Shown: piece by piece, positions 15,672 to 23,939 of the stretch
How the letters are laid out: the number at the start of each line of letters is the position of its first letter
Numbering within the stretch: position 1 is the stretch's first letter
Assembly: GCA_027587225.1 (NCBI GenBank)
Contig: JAPDDQ010000005.1
Coordinates: 124,001 to 188,000 of the forward strand
Origin: Solirubrobacter taibaiensis
GTDB lineage: Bacteria > Actinomycetota > Thermoleophilia > Solirubrobacterales > Solirubrobacteraceae
Reading direction: 5' to 3'
Length of the DNA stretch: 64,000 nucleotides
Position numbers and translations under genes: made by a program
The notes under the pieces: generated by a model
Told to the model about the DNA's origin: nothing
What the model saw: only the letters and a program-made list of their open reading frames with translations
Databases searched by the model: none

Positions 15672-16568
15672 ATGAAGGTTGTGCTCGCCGGTGGAACCGG
15701 TCAGGTCGGGCAAGTGCTCAAGCGTGAGTTCGCCGACGCCGAAGTGGTGGTGATCGCGCGCTCGGAAGGCGTGCGCTGGGACGGGCGGACGCTCGGTGAC
15801 TGGGTGAGCGCCCTGGAGGGCGCGGACGCGCTGATCAACCTCGCGGGGCGGACCGTCGACTGCCGCTACACGCCGGCGAACCGGCGGGCGATCATGCGCT
15901 CACGGCTCGAGTCGACGTGGGCGCTGGTCGAGGCGATGAAGCGCTGCGAGGTGCCGCCGCGCGTGTTCCTGCAGTCCTCGACCGCGACGATCTACGCCGA
16001 CAACTACGGGCCGGCGTGGGACGAGCGCGGCGTGGTGGGTGGCGACGAGGAAGGCGTCCCGGACACCTGGCGGTTCTCGATCGATGTCGCGCGGCGGTGG
16101 GAGGAGGCGGCGGCCGAATCGCCCGTCCGCACCGTGCTGATGCGGACCGCGATGGTCATGTCACCCGACCGAGGCGGCGTCTTCGACACGTTGTACGGGC
16201 TGGCGCGGCGCGGTCTGGGCGGTCCGGCCGCCGGCGGCGCGCAGTACGTGTCCTGGATTCACGACGGGGACTTCGCCCGGGCGATCCGGCTGCTGATCTC
16301 CGACGAGTCCTTCTCCGGCCCGGTCAACCTGTCGTCGCCGAACCCGCTGCCGTACGCCGAGTTCATGCGCGTGCTGCGGGACGGGCGGGTCGGTTTGCCG
16401 GCCACGCGCTGGATGCTCGAAGTGGGCGCGTTCTTCATGCGCACCGAGACGGAGCTGGTGCTCAAGAGCCGCCGCGTCGTGCCGGGGCGGCTCGTGGACG
16501 CGGGCTTCGAGTTCGCGTTCCCGGAGTGGCCGGACGCCGCGCGGGACCTCGTCAGCCGACGCGCCTGA
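15672..16568 (+). CDS. TIGR01777-family NAD(P)-dependent epimerase/dehydratase (SDR)
   Basis: 298 aa from ATG 15672. The N-terminus MKVVLAGGTGQVGQVL is an extended-SDR nucleotide-binding loop. DALINLAGRTVDCRYTPANR and VFLQSSTATIYADNY are diagnostic of the TIGR01777 family (DUF1731 at the C-terminus). The catalytic motif is atypical, as usual in this family. The substrate is unknown. It shares its control region with the ArsR-SRPBCC operon, so all three are probably co-regulated. The 3' end overlaps the opposing MBL hydrolase by 17 nt. Confidence 0.85.
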   Translation: MKVVLAGGTGQVGQVLKREFADAEVVVIARSEGVRWDGRTLGDWVSALEGADALINLAGRTVDCRYTPANRRAIMRSRLESTWALVEAMKRCEVPPRVFLQSSTATIYADNYGPAWDERGVVGGDEEGVPDTWRFSIDVARRWEEAAAESPVRTVLMRTAMVMSPDRGGVFDTLYGLARRGLGGPAAGGAQYVSWIHDGDFARAIRLLISDESFSGPVNLSSPNPLPYAEFMRVLRDGRVGLPATRWMLEVGAFFMRTETELVLKSRRVVPGRLVDAGFEFAFPEWPDAARDLVSRRA

Positions 16569-17388
16569 GCGCGGCCACCGTCGCGTCTTTGGAGACGGCG
16601 CGGACCTCGTCCGGCACGGCCTCCAGGTTGACCTTGCGGATCAGCTTCATCGGCCTGCCGAGCGGCGCGAAGAAGTCGTCGTAGTGCGTCGGGACGAGCA
16701 CGCGCGGGTCCAGCTTCGGCAGGATCCGCTCCCAGTAGTGCGGCGTCACCTGCCGACCGGTCACGCCCGCCAGGAACACGTCGACCGGCTCGTGCTGGAG
16801 TTGGGCGTCGTCCAGATCCGCGCTTCCCTGGTGGTAGAGAGCGATCCCCGCGACCTCGATCCGAATCCCGTACACCGCGCCGCACTTGTACGCGCCGGGG
16901 CTCAGTGCATGGACGTCCTCGCACGTGAGCGGCCCGTCAAACGGCACCTTGCGCCCGAACAGCAACTTCGAGTGACGGCTGGGCGTGAAACTGACCACGA
17001 ACGGGCCGAGCTCGTACCTTCGCCGTGGCTCGACGACGACGCTGTCCTGTCCGTGCAGCCGCATCAGGTGGGCCAGTGACTCGCTGCCGTAGGCGGGGGC
17101 GTCGAAGCGGCGCGCGAGCGCGGGCGCATCGACCGCGTGGTCCCAGTGGGTGTGGCCGATGAGGATGCCCGCGACGGGACCGGGCGGGCGGATGTACCGC
17201 GCGAGGGCGGTGTCGTCGGGGAGTGCCGGTTTGCGCAGCAGCACGTTGCGCAGTGGGACGCGCGAGACGTACGGGTCGACGAGGATCGACACGTTCTCGT
17301 ACGTGATCCGATAGCCGGCGACGCCGAGCCACTCGAGGTGGAGGCCGGACGGGAGGCCGAGCGGGGTGGATTCCAGCTCAGGCAGCAT
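16552..17388 (-). CDS. Metallo-beta-lactamase-fold hydrolase (UlaG/RomA-like)
   Basis: 278 aa from ATG 17388; the frame is open upstream into the dispersed repeat but that part is not coding-like. GHTHWDHAVDAP is the HxHxDH zinc motif. Further ligands are plausible in FTPSRHSKL, LYHQGSADLDD and VPTHYDDFF. The order fits the UlaG/N-acyl-PE phospholipase-like branch, hydrolases of lactones or phosphoesters. The substrate is unknown. Upstream, on its 5' side, lies repeat copy A. Confidence 0.8.
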   Translation of the reverse strand: MLPELESTPLGLPSGLHLEWLGVAGYRITYENVSILVDPYVSRVPLRNVLLRKPALPDDTALARYIRPPGPVAGILIGHTHWDHAVDAPALARRFDAPAYGSESLAHLMRLHGQDSVVVEPRRRYELGPFVVSFTPSRHSKLLFGRKVPFDGPLTCEDVHALSPGAYKCGAVYGIRIEVAGIALYHQGSADLDDAQLQHEPVDVFLAGVTGRQVTPHYWERILPKLDPRVLVPTHYDDFFAPLGRPMKLIRKVNLEAVPDEVRAVSKDATVAALRRVG

Positions 17389-17500
17389 GCGGTGACGATA
17401 CGGCTCCGGAGGAGCACACCGTCGGGCCGAAGCGCCTGTTCGGCGGGGGTTGTGCACGATCAGGTCCTGACAGACCGGTTTGTTCCTCGCCCCCGCGCGG

Positions 17501-17584
17501 ACGAGCGGCAACGCGCCACGCGCGTGGCGTGGTCGTCCCTCGGCGTGGAAAGACGTGAACGCCGAGGCGTTCACGCGGTGCGGC
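17501..17584. repeat. Dispersed two-hairpin intergenic repeat, copy A
   Basis: This ~84-bp element is nearly the same as 52111-52194. Shared blocks include GAGCGGCAACGCGCCAC, CGTCCCTCGGCGTGG and AAGACGTGAACGCC. It holds two hairpins: CGCCAC-GCGC-GTGGCG, and GTGAACGCC-GA-GGCGTTCAC with 9-bp arms. It ends exactly where the DUF1707 gene's stop codon begins, so it lies directly downstream of that gene and upstream of the MBL gene. Confidence 0.75.
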
Positions 17585-18049
17585 TCAGCCGTAGTGCGGG
17601 CGCTGCCAGCCGGCCGACGGCGGGCGGCGGCGACGCAAAGCGGCGATGAGAATCAGGGCCACGATCACGAACGGGCCGATCACGACGCTCAAGGCGAAGA
17701 CAGCCGCGAGTGCGACGACGACGCCGGCCACGATCGCCATCGGGATCGCGAGGGCGGCGAGGCCCACGAGGACCATGACGCCGCTGGGCTCGCGCTTCTT
17801 CGCGACGGGCGCGGCAACGCGCCGCGGGCGGGGCGCCGGGTGGCGCGCGTCACCGCGGGGCAGGTCGACGAGGAGGCGTTCGAGGTCGCCGCGGGTGACC
17901 GCGGCGTAGGCGAGCCCGATGCGCTCATCGAGCTCGTCGTGATCGAGCCGGCCGACGAGGGAGTTCTCGCGGAGGAAGTCCACGACACGCTCGCGTTCGG
18001 CGTCCGAGGCTCGGAGTTCCGACGAAGAGGAGCGCTGCCACGACGACAT
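17585..18049 (-). CDS. DUF1707 SHOCT-like domain membrane protein
   Basis: 154 aa from ATG 18049. The N-terminal ~60 residues are the DUF1707 domain (LRASDAERERVVDFLREN… LDHDELDERIGLAYAAVTRGDLERLLVDLP), common in actinobacteria. The C-terminal half carries two hydrophobic helices (VMVLVGLAALAIPMAIVAGV and FALSVVIGPFVIVALILIA) and a basic tail. Function unknown; the domain is often fused to envelope-stress proteins. The dispersed repeat abuts its 3' end, and an inverted repeat lies in the divergent spacer before the AAA+ gene. Confidence 0.8.
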   Translation of the reverse strand: MSSWQRSSSSELRASDAERERVVDFLRENSLVGRLDHDELDERIGLAYAAVTRGDLERLLVDLPRGDARHPAPRPRRVAAPVAKKREPSGVMVLVGLAALAIPMAIVAGVVVALAAVFALSVVIGPFVIVALILIAALRRRRPPSAGWQRPHYG

Positions 18050-18068
18050 GAAACCCAGTGTGGGGACT

Positions 18069-18086
18069 CTTGCACCCGATTGCAAG
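18069..18086. promoter_or_regulatory. Operator-like inverted repeats in divergent spacer
   Basis: CTTGCA (18069-18074) and TGCAAG (18081-18086) form a perfect inverted repeat with a 6-nt centre, 20 nt upstream of the DUF1707 start. A second palindrome, GGGGTAACCCC, lies at 18105-18115, six nt before the GTG of the AAA+ ATPase. Either could bind a dimeric regulator; no regulator gene is adjacent. Confidence 0.35.
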
Positions 18087-18120
18087 GCTCACTGGACACG
18101 TCTCGGGGTAACCCCACCTC

Positions 18121-19386
18121 GTGTCCGTGGACCCTTCAGTGACCGCCGCGTTGGAGTCGGCGATCGTCGCCGACCCGCACAACCCGGCGTTGCGGGTGCA
18201 TCTGGCGTCGCTGCTGGTCATGAGCGGGGACGCGGGACGAGCGCTCGAGCACGCGCAGGCGGCGCTGCAGACCGCGCCGGATGACGCGGAGGCGCTCGTC
18301 GCGGCTCGCGACGCCGCGCGGGCGCTCGGCGACACGGCGCGCGCCGACTCGTACGCGCGGATCCTGCGCAGCTTCGAGGGCACCACGCCGCTTCCGTTCG
18401 AGCCGGAGGAGCCCGTGCCCGGATTCGGTCCGCGCTGGGCGGAGACCGAAGACCCGGACGAGCCGATCGCGATCCCCGAGGGCTTCACGGAGCTGGACCC
18501 CGAGGGCCTGATCGAGGCGGAGCGCCCGCGGGTCACGCTCGACGATGTCGGCGGCCTGGAGGAGGTCAAAGCGCGCCTGGACGCCGCGTTCCTGGCGCCG
18601 CTGCGCAACCCGGAGCTGCGCGCCTACTACGGCAAGTCGCTCCGCGGCGGCCTGCTGCTGTACGGCCCGCCCGGCTGCGGGAAGACGTTCCTCGCGCGCG
18701 CCGTCGCGGGCGAGCTCGGGGCGAACTTCTTCTCGCTCGGCCTCAACGACGTGCTCGACATGTGGCTCGGCGAGTCCGAGCGCCGCCTGCACGACGCGTT
18801 CCAGGCGGCCCGGCGCGCCGCGCCGTGCGTGCTGTTCCTGGACGAGCTCGACGCGCTCGGCCAGAAGCGCAGCAACCTGCGTCACTCGGCGGGCCGGAAC
18901 GTGGTCAACCAGCTGCTGGCGGAACTCGACGGCGCGCAGGCCGACAACGACGGCGTGTTCGTGCTCGCCGCGACCAACCATCCGTGGGACATCGACACCG
19001 CGCTGCGCCGCCCGGGCCGGCTGGACCGCACGCTGCTCGTGCTCCCGCCCGACCTCCCGGCGCGTGAGGCGATCCTCCGCAACGCCCTGCAGGAGCGCCC
19101 GATCGAGGGTGTGGACCCGGCCAAGCTCGCTCGCCGCACCGACGGCTGCTCGGGCGCGGATCTCGTGCACGTCGTCGAGGCCGCCTCCGAGCAGGCGCTG
19201 CAGGAATCGGTCCGCACGGGAACCATGCGCCCGATCACCATGCGCCAGCTCGAACAGGCCGCGCAGGAGACGGCGCCGTCGACCAAGGCGTGGTTCGCGG
19301 TGGCCCACAACTACGCCCTGTACGCCAACGAAGCCGGTCAGTACGACGACCTTCTGGCCTACATCAGGACCCACAAACTGCTGTGA
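18121..19386 (+). CDS. AAA+ ATPase with N-terminal TPR-like region
   Basis: 421 aa. The N-terminal ~90 residues are TPR-like helices (LRVHLASLLVMSGDAGRALEHAQAAL; DDAEALVAARDAARALGDTARADSYARIL). After an acidic linker comes a classic FtsH/Cdc48-type AAA module: DDVGGLEEVKARLDAAFLAPL, Walker A GPPGCGKT at 182-189, pore-loop-like ANFFSLGLNDVLDMWLGESE, Walker B LFLDELD (D241, E242), a second region of homology ending RRPGRLDRT, and the C-terminal lid. No protease domain is present. Its stop overlaps the GTG of a TPR membrane protein (GTGA), implying a two-protein machine that remodels or extracts a client at the membrane. Confidence 0.85.
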   Translation: MSVDPSVTAALESAIVADPHNPALRVHLASLLVMSGDAGRALEHAQAALQTAPDDAEALVAARDAARALGDTARADSYARILRSFEGTTPLPFEPEEPVPGFGPRWAETEDPDEPIAIPEGFTELDPEGLIEAERPRVTLDDVGGLEEVKARLDAAFLAPLRNPELRAYYGKSLRGGLLLYGPPGCGKTFLARAVAGELGANFFSLGLNDVLDMWLGESERRLHDAFQAARRAAPCVLFLDELDALGQKRSNLRHSAGRNVVNQLLAELDGAQADNDGVFVLAATNHPWDIDTALRRPGRLDRTLLVLPPDLPAREAILRNALQERPIEGVDPAKLARRTDGCSGADLVHVVEAASEQALQESVRTGTMRPITMRQLEQAAQETAPSTKAWFAVAHNYALYANEAGQYDDLLAYIRTHKLL

Positions 19387-20357
19387 ACCCGGAGTCGGCG
19401 CTCGAGCGCGCGGCCGCGCTCCTGGACCTGCGCCGCCCGCAGGAGGCGATCGAGCACCTGCGCCGCGCGCAAACCGTCGCGCCTGACGTTCCCGAGCTGC
19501 ACGCGATGACCGGGCTCGCCTACCTGCAGCTCGGCGACTTCGCGCAGGCCCTGACGGCCGGCCAGGCCGCTGTCGTCCACGCGCCCGAGCAGGAGTGGGG
19601 CCACCGCATCTGCTCCGTCGCGCTGGTCCGGCTCGGGCACCCGCTCCAGGCCAAGCAGGCCGCGCTCGAGGCCGCCCGGCTCGCCCCCGAGGCCGCCGCC
19701 GCCCACATCGTGCTGGCGAGCGCGCTGCAGGCCACCGGCGATCACCGGGGCGCGGTCGCCGCCGCTCGGCACGCCATCGAGCTCGACCCGCACGACACCG
19801 ACGCACACTCCACGCTCGGCGAGATCATGTTCGAGCAGGACCGCCCGGACGACGCGATCCCCGCCTACGAGCGCGCGCTCGCGCTGGACCCGGAGGACGC
19901 CGACGCGCTCAACAACCTCGCCGTCGCTCGCCTGCGCGCCCATCAGCGGGCCGGGATCGGCGAGCAGTTCGAGGCCGCCGCACGACTGGACCCGCGCCTG
20001 GACGTCGCCCGCCACAACCTCCTCCACACCGGTCCGGCGGGCCGCAGCTTCGTGTACCGGCGCGTGAGCACGGGCGCGCTCGCGTACGCCTGCATCCTCA
20101 TGTTCAGCGAGCCGGTGTCGGTCCCCTTCCTGCTGCTCGTCGCGGTCGTGTTCGAGGCCATCCGCGCGCTCGAGGTCAGAAGGCTGAGCGCACCGACGCG
20201 CCAACTCCTGGCCGACGACCGACGCGCCCGGCGCTTGAAGCCGCGGCGCTGGGACTGGCTGTGGCCCTTCCGGCTGCGCCCGTGGTGGTGGCTGGTGATC
20301 GAGGGGATCGTCCGCGACACGCGCCGGGCGCGCCGCCGGAGAGACGACCCCGTGTAG
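19383..20357 (+). CDS. TPR protein with C-terminal membrane segments, partner of the AAA+ ATPase
   Basis: 324 aa from the GTG overlapping the ATPase stop. Residues ~1-210 are about six TPR motifs (for example PELHAMTGLAYLQLGDFAQAL, DAHSTLGEIMFEQDRPDDAI, DADALNNLAVARLRAHQ). Then follow hydrophobic segments (LAYACILMFSEPVSVPFLLL VAVVFEAI, in two parts) and a strongly basic, Trp-rich tail (RRWDWLWPFRLRPWWW). It looks like a membrane-bound adaptor that would present clients to, or anchor, the TPR-bearing ATPase. No individual function is known to me. Confidence 0.75.
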   Translation: MNPESALERAAALLDLRRPQEAIEHLRRAQTVAPDVPELHAMTGLAYLQLGDFAQALTAGQAAVVHAPEQEWGHRICSVALVRLGHPLQAKQAALEAARLAPEAAAAHIVLASALQATGDHRGAVAAARHAIELDPHDTDAHSTLGEIMFEQDRPDDAIPAYERALALDPEDADALNNLAVARLRAHQRAGIGEQFEAAARLDPRLDVARHNLLHTGPAGRSFVYRRVSTGALAYACILMFSEPVSVPFLLLVAVVFEAIRALEVRRLSAPTRQLLADDRRARRLKPRRWDWLWPFRLRPWWWLVIEGIVRDTRRARRRRDDPV

Positions 20358-20393
20358 ATCCCTGCACGATCGGGCTATTGACACCGCCCCCAG

Positions 20394-20416
20394 GCGCCGG
20401 GTTGAGTTGACCCGGC
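20394..20416 (+). terminator. 8-bp perfect hairpin upstream of the double amidase
   Basis: CGCCGGGT (20394-20401) pairs exactly with ACCCGGCG (20409-20416) across a 7-nt loop, in the spacer between the TPR gene and the amidase. It could end the AAA-TPR transcript or lie in the amidase leader; there is no U-tract. Confidence 0.4.
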
Positions 20417-20441
20417 GAGTCCAGATCCGGGGGAGAGAACC

Positions 20442-23400
20442 ATGAAGTCGCTGTCATTGGCGGTCGCAGTAGCGGGACTGTTGCTGTTGGCCTCGCCAGC
20501 AGTGGCGGCTGACCCGGTCCTGGACCTCGAACGCCTCACCGTCACCGAGTTGCAGACGAAGATGGCGGCGGGGCAGTTGACCTCCGTCCAGGCCACGCGC
20601 GCCTACATCGACCGGATCGCGGCGGTCAACGCGCGCGGACCCGGGCTCAACGCCGTCCGGATCGTCAACCCGCGCGCGCTGCAGGACGCCAGCCTCCTGG
20701 ACCTCGAGCGCGCCACCGGCAAGGTCCGCGGGCCGCTGCACGGTGTCCCGGTGCTGGTGAAGGACAACCTGGACGTCGCCGGCCTCCCGACCACGGCGGG
20801 CAGCGTCGCGCTGCAGAACTCGGTCCCGGAGCGGGATTCCAGCGTGGTCGCCAAGCTCCGCGCCGCCGGCGCGGTGATCCTCGGCAAGACGAACCTCTCC
20901 GAGTTCGCGTACTTCATGTCGACCAGCGCGCCGAGCGGCTACAGCTCGCTCGGTGGCCAGGTGCTCAACCCGTACGACATCGACCAGAACCCGAGCGGCT
21001 CGAGCTCCGGCTCGGGCTCCGCGGCGGCCGCCGGGCTCGCCGCGATCACGATCGGCACGGAGACCAGCGGCTCGATCGTGAGCCCGTCGGCGGCGCAGGG
21101 CATCGTGGGCCTGCGGCCGACGATCGGCCTCGTCTCCCGCGCGGGCATCCTGCCGATCTCCTCCACGCAGGACACGGCCGGGCCGATGACGCGCACGGTC
21201 GCCGACGCCGCCGCCGAGCTGCAGGCGATCGCCGGCCCCGATCCCGAGGATCCCGTCACCGCCAACGCGCCCACGTCGCCGGACTACCTCAGTGGCCTGA
21301 AGCCGGACGCGCTGGCCGGCAAGCGGATCGGCGTGATCAACAACACCGGCGCGCAGTACGTCGCCGCGATCGCGGCCGTGCAGGCGCTGGGCGCGACGAC
21401 GGTGCAGATCGCGACGCCGCAGTCCGCGGCGCCGTTCGACGTCCTCACCGCCGAGTTCAAGCGCGACCTGAACGCGTACCTCGGCCGCCTGCCGACGAGC
21501 GCGCCGATGAAGTCGCTCGCGGACATCATCGCCTTCAACAGCGCCCACGAGACCGAGGCGCTCAAGTTCGGCCAGGCGCTGCTGACCGCGAGCCAGGGCG
21601 TCAACCTCGACGACCCCGCCACGAACGCCGCGTACGTCACGGCCCGTGACACCCAGCGCGCCGCCGCCCGCGCTGCGATCGACACCGCGATCACGACCAA
21701 CAACCTCGAAGCGATCCTCACGCCGAGCGGCACGATGACCGGCCTCGGCGCCCGCGCGGGCTACCCGCAGATCGTCGTCCCCGCGGGCTACAACGCCGCG
21801 AATCGCGTCCCCGTCGGAATCGCGTTCAACGGCGCCGCGTTCAGCGAGGCGAAGCTGCTCGCGTTCGCCTACGCCTACGAGCAGGCGACCAAGCTGCGCA
21901 AGACGCCGAGCGAGATCAACCCCGCGGCCTGGCGTTGCTACTCGGGGAACCCGCGCTCCTGCCCGCCCGGCCGCGAGGTCGCGACCGGCGTCACGCTCGA
22001 CTTCCCGCTGGAGACCGCCACGGTCGCCGAGCTGCAGGCCAAGCAGACGGCCGGGACGCTGACCGCGACCCAGCTCACCAAGGCCTACCTGCAGCGGATC
22101 GCGCTCACGAACACCGAAGGCCCCTCGATCAACGCGGTGCGCCTGCTCAACCCGAGGGCACTGGAGGAAGCCGCAAAGGCCGACGCCGAGCGCGCCGCCG
22201 GGACCGTCCGCGGCCCGCTGCATGGCATCCCGGTGCTGGTCAAGGACAACCTCGACGTCGCCGGCCTGCCCACCACCGCGGGCTCCGTCGCGCTCGAGAA
22301 CAGCGTCCCAGCCAAGGACTCGCCCGTGGTGGCCAAGCTCCGCGCCGCGGGCGCGATCCTGCTCGGCAAGCTCAACCTGTCCGAGTTCGCGAACTTCCTC
22401 ACCAACGGCATGCCGAGCGGGTACAGCTCGCTCGGCGGGCAGGTGCTGAACCCGTACAACGCGGACATCACGCCGAGCGGCTCCTCCAGCGGCTCCGGCG
22501 CCGCGGCCGCCTCCGGCCTGGCCGCGATCACGATCGGCACGGAGACCAGCGGCTCGATCGTGAGCCCGTCCGCCGCGCAGGGCATCGTCGGGCTGCGGCC
22601 GACGATCGGGCTCGTATCGCGCACGGGCATCCTCCCGATCAGCGCCACTCAGGACACGGCCGGCCCGATGACGCGCACGGTTGCCGACGCGGCGGCCGAG
22701 CTGCACGCGATCGCCGGGCCGGACCCGGAGGACCCCGCCACCGACGGGGCACCGCCGGTCCCGGACTACCTGAGCGCGCTCAGGCCGGATGCCCTCGCGG
22801 GCAAGCGGATCGGCGTGATCAACAACTCCGGCGCGCAGTACGTCGCGGCGGTGGCGGCGGTCCAGGCGCTGGGCGCGACCACGGTGCAGATCAACGCGCC
22901 GACCGCGGCCAACACCGGGGACATCCTCACGCCGGAGTTCAAGCGTGACCTGAACGCGTACCTCGGCCGTCTCCCGGCGAACGCGTCGATGAAGACCCTC
23001 GCCGACATCATCGACTACAACACCGCGCACGCCGACGACGCACTCAAGTACGGGCAGTCGCAGCTCACCGCCAGCCAGGGGACGGACCTCACCAACCCCG
23101 CCCAGTACGCCGCCTATGTGACGGCGCGCGACAACGGCCGCAGCTCGGCGCGCACCGCGATCGACACCGCGCTCACCACCAACAACCTGGAGGCGATCCT
23201 CACGCCGAGCGGCACGCTGACCGGCCTCGGCGCGCGGGCCGGCTACCCGCAGATCGTCGTCCCCGCGGGCTACGCCGCCACCACCCGCGACCCGGTCGGG
23301 ATCGCGTTCAACGGCACGGCCTTCAGCGAGGCCAAGCTGCTCGCGTTCGCCTACGCCTACGAGCAGGCGACGAAGCTGCGCAAGCCGCCGAGCGAGATCA

Positions 23401-23852
23401 ACCCGAGCCTGTGGCGCTGCGTCCCCGGGAACGCGTACACGGTCACGACCCGCGCGTGCGCTCCGAACACGCCCACCAACGCGGATGCCGTCTCGACCAT
23501 CATCTCCGGCACGGTGCCGGCGACGCTCTCGCTGACGCTCGGCCCGGCGGCGACGTTCCCGGCGTTCATCCCGGGTGTCGCGCAGACCTACACCGCGTCG
23601 ACCACCGCCAACGTCATCTCCACCGCGGGTGAGGCGACGCTGAGCACGAGCGAGCCCGGCTACCTGACCAACGGCGCGTTCCGGCTGGCCCAGCCGTTGC
23701 AGGTCCAGCTCGCCCCGGGCGCCTGGAACGGACCGGTCTCCAACGGCCCGGTCGCGATCACGTTCCGGCAGCCGATCGGCGCGACGGACCCGCTCCGGAC
23801 CGGCACCTACTCGAGGACGCTGACCTTCACGCTCTCGACCACCACGCCGTAA
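20442..23852 (+). CDS. Secreted double-headed amidase (two amidase-signature domains) with C-terminal WxL-like module
   Basis: 1136 aa with GGGGGAGAGAACC just before the ATG and a Sec signal (cleavage near SPAVAAD). Two complete amidase-signature domains lie in tandem, about residues 30-495 and 520-990, offset by 494 residues. Each keeps the Lys-Ser-Ser machinery: KDN Lys at K107 and K601, GSSSGSG, and GTETSGSIVSP. Long stretches between the two are identical in protein, so it is a recent in-frame duplication. A linker leads to the shared module (GTVPATL… TLTFTLSTTTP) at ~1022-1136. It probably hydrolyses extracellular amides; the substrate is unknown. A 12-bp terminator follows. Confidence 0.85.
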   Translation: MKSLSLAVAVAGLLLLASPAVAADPVLDLERLTVTELQTKMAAGQLTSVQATRAYIDRIAAVNARGPGLNAVRIVNPRALQDASLLDLERATGKVRGPLHGVPVLVKDNLDVAGLPTTAGSVALQNSVPERDSSVVAKLRAAGAVILGKTNLSEFAYFMSTSAPSGYSSLGGQVLNPYDIDQNPSGSSSGSGSAAAAGLAAITIGTETSGSIVSPSAAQGIVGLRPTIGLVSRAGILPISSTQDTAGPMTRTVADAAAELQAIAGPDPEDPVTANAPTSPDYLSGLKPDALAGKRIGVINNTGAQYVAAIAAVQALGATTVQIATPQSAAPFDVLTAEFKRDLNAYLGRLPTSAPMKSLADIIAFNSAHETEALKFGQALLTASQGVNLDDPATNAAYVTARDTQRAAARAAIDTAITTNNLEAILTPSGTMTGLGARAGYPQIVVPAGYNAANRVPVGIAFNGAAFSEAKLLAFAYAYEQATKLRKTPSEINPAAWRCYSGNPRSCPPGREVATGVTLDFPLETATVAELQAKQTAGTLTATQLTKAYLQRIALTNTEGPSINAVRLLNPRALEEAAKADAERAAGTVRGPLHGIPVLVKDNLDVAGLPTTAGSVALENSVPAKDSPVVAKLRAAGAILLGKLNLSEFANFLTNGMPSGYSSLGGQVLNPYNADITPSGSSSGSGAAAASGLAAITIGTETSGSIVSPSAAQGIVGLRPTIGLVSRTGILPISATQDTAGPMTRTVADAAAELHAIAGPDPEDPATDGAPPVPDYLSALRPDALAGKRIGVINNSGAQYVAAVAAVQALGATTVQINAPTAANTGDILTPEFKRDLNAYLGRLPANASMKTLADIIDYNTAHADDALKYGQSQLTASQGTDLTNPAQYAAYVTARDNGRSSARTAIDTALTTNNLEAILTPSGTLTGLGARAGYPQIVVPAGYAATTRDPVGIAFNGTAFSEAKLLAFAYAYEQATKLRKPPSEINPSLWRCVPGNAYTVTTRACAPNTPTNADAVSTIISGTVPATLSLTLGPAATFPAFIPGVAQTYTASTTANVISTAGEATLSTSEPGYLTNGAFRLAQPLQVQLAPGAWNGPVSNGPVAITFRQPIGATDPLRTGTYSRTLTFTLSTTTP
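20520..23415 (+). repeat. Tandem in-frame duplication of the amidase domain
   Basis: Unit 1 is about 20520-21933 and unit 2 about 21997-23415, offset 1482 nt in the same frame. Matching segments include VRGPLHG(V/I)PVLVKDNLDVAG, AITIGTETSGSIVSPS and ATKLRK(T/P)PSEINP at the end of each unit. The joint is a short Cys-containing linker (WRCYSGNPRSCPPG), and a similar linker follows unit 2. Confidence 0.85.
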
Positions 23853-23865
23853 CCCCGTTGACCAA

Positions 23866-23898
23866 TCTCCACGCCCGTGCGGATCGCGGGCGTGGAGA
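23866..23898 (+). terminator. Perfect 12-bp hairpin after the double amidase
   Basis: TCTCCACGCCCG (23866-23877) pairs exactly with 23887-23898 across a 9-nt loop, 14 nt beyond the stop. It is the strongest intrinsic-terminator-like structure in this part, and it separates the amidase from the M14 gene that begins at 23940. Confidence 0.65.
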
Positions 23899-23939
23899 GA
23901 GGAGTAGCTTCCGCCGCACTTCGAGACCCGGGGGGGTTC

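Noticed and set aside
17501-17584. Repeat copies considered as CRISPR or as part of an insertion sequence
   Set aside because: Only single, widely separated copies; no regular spacers, no cas genes and no transposase nearby.
20377-20382. TTGACA upstream of the double amidase as a promoter
   Set aside because: No acceptable -10 element at 16-18 nt; the following bases form a G/C-rich hairpin.
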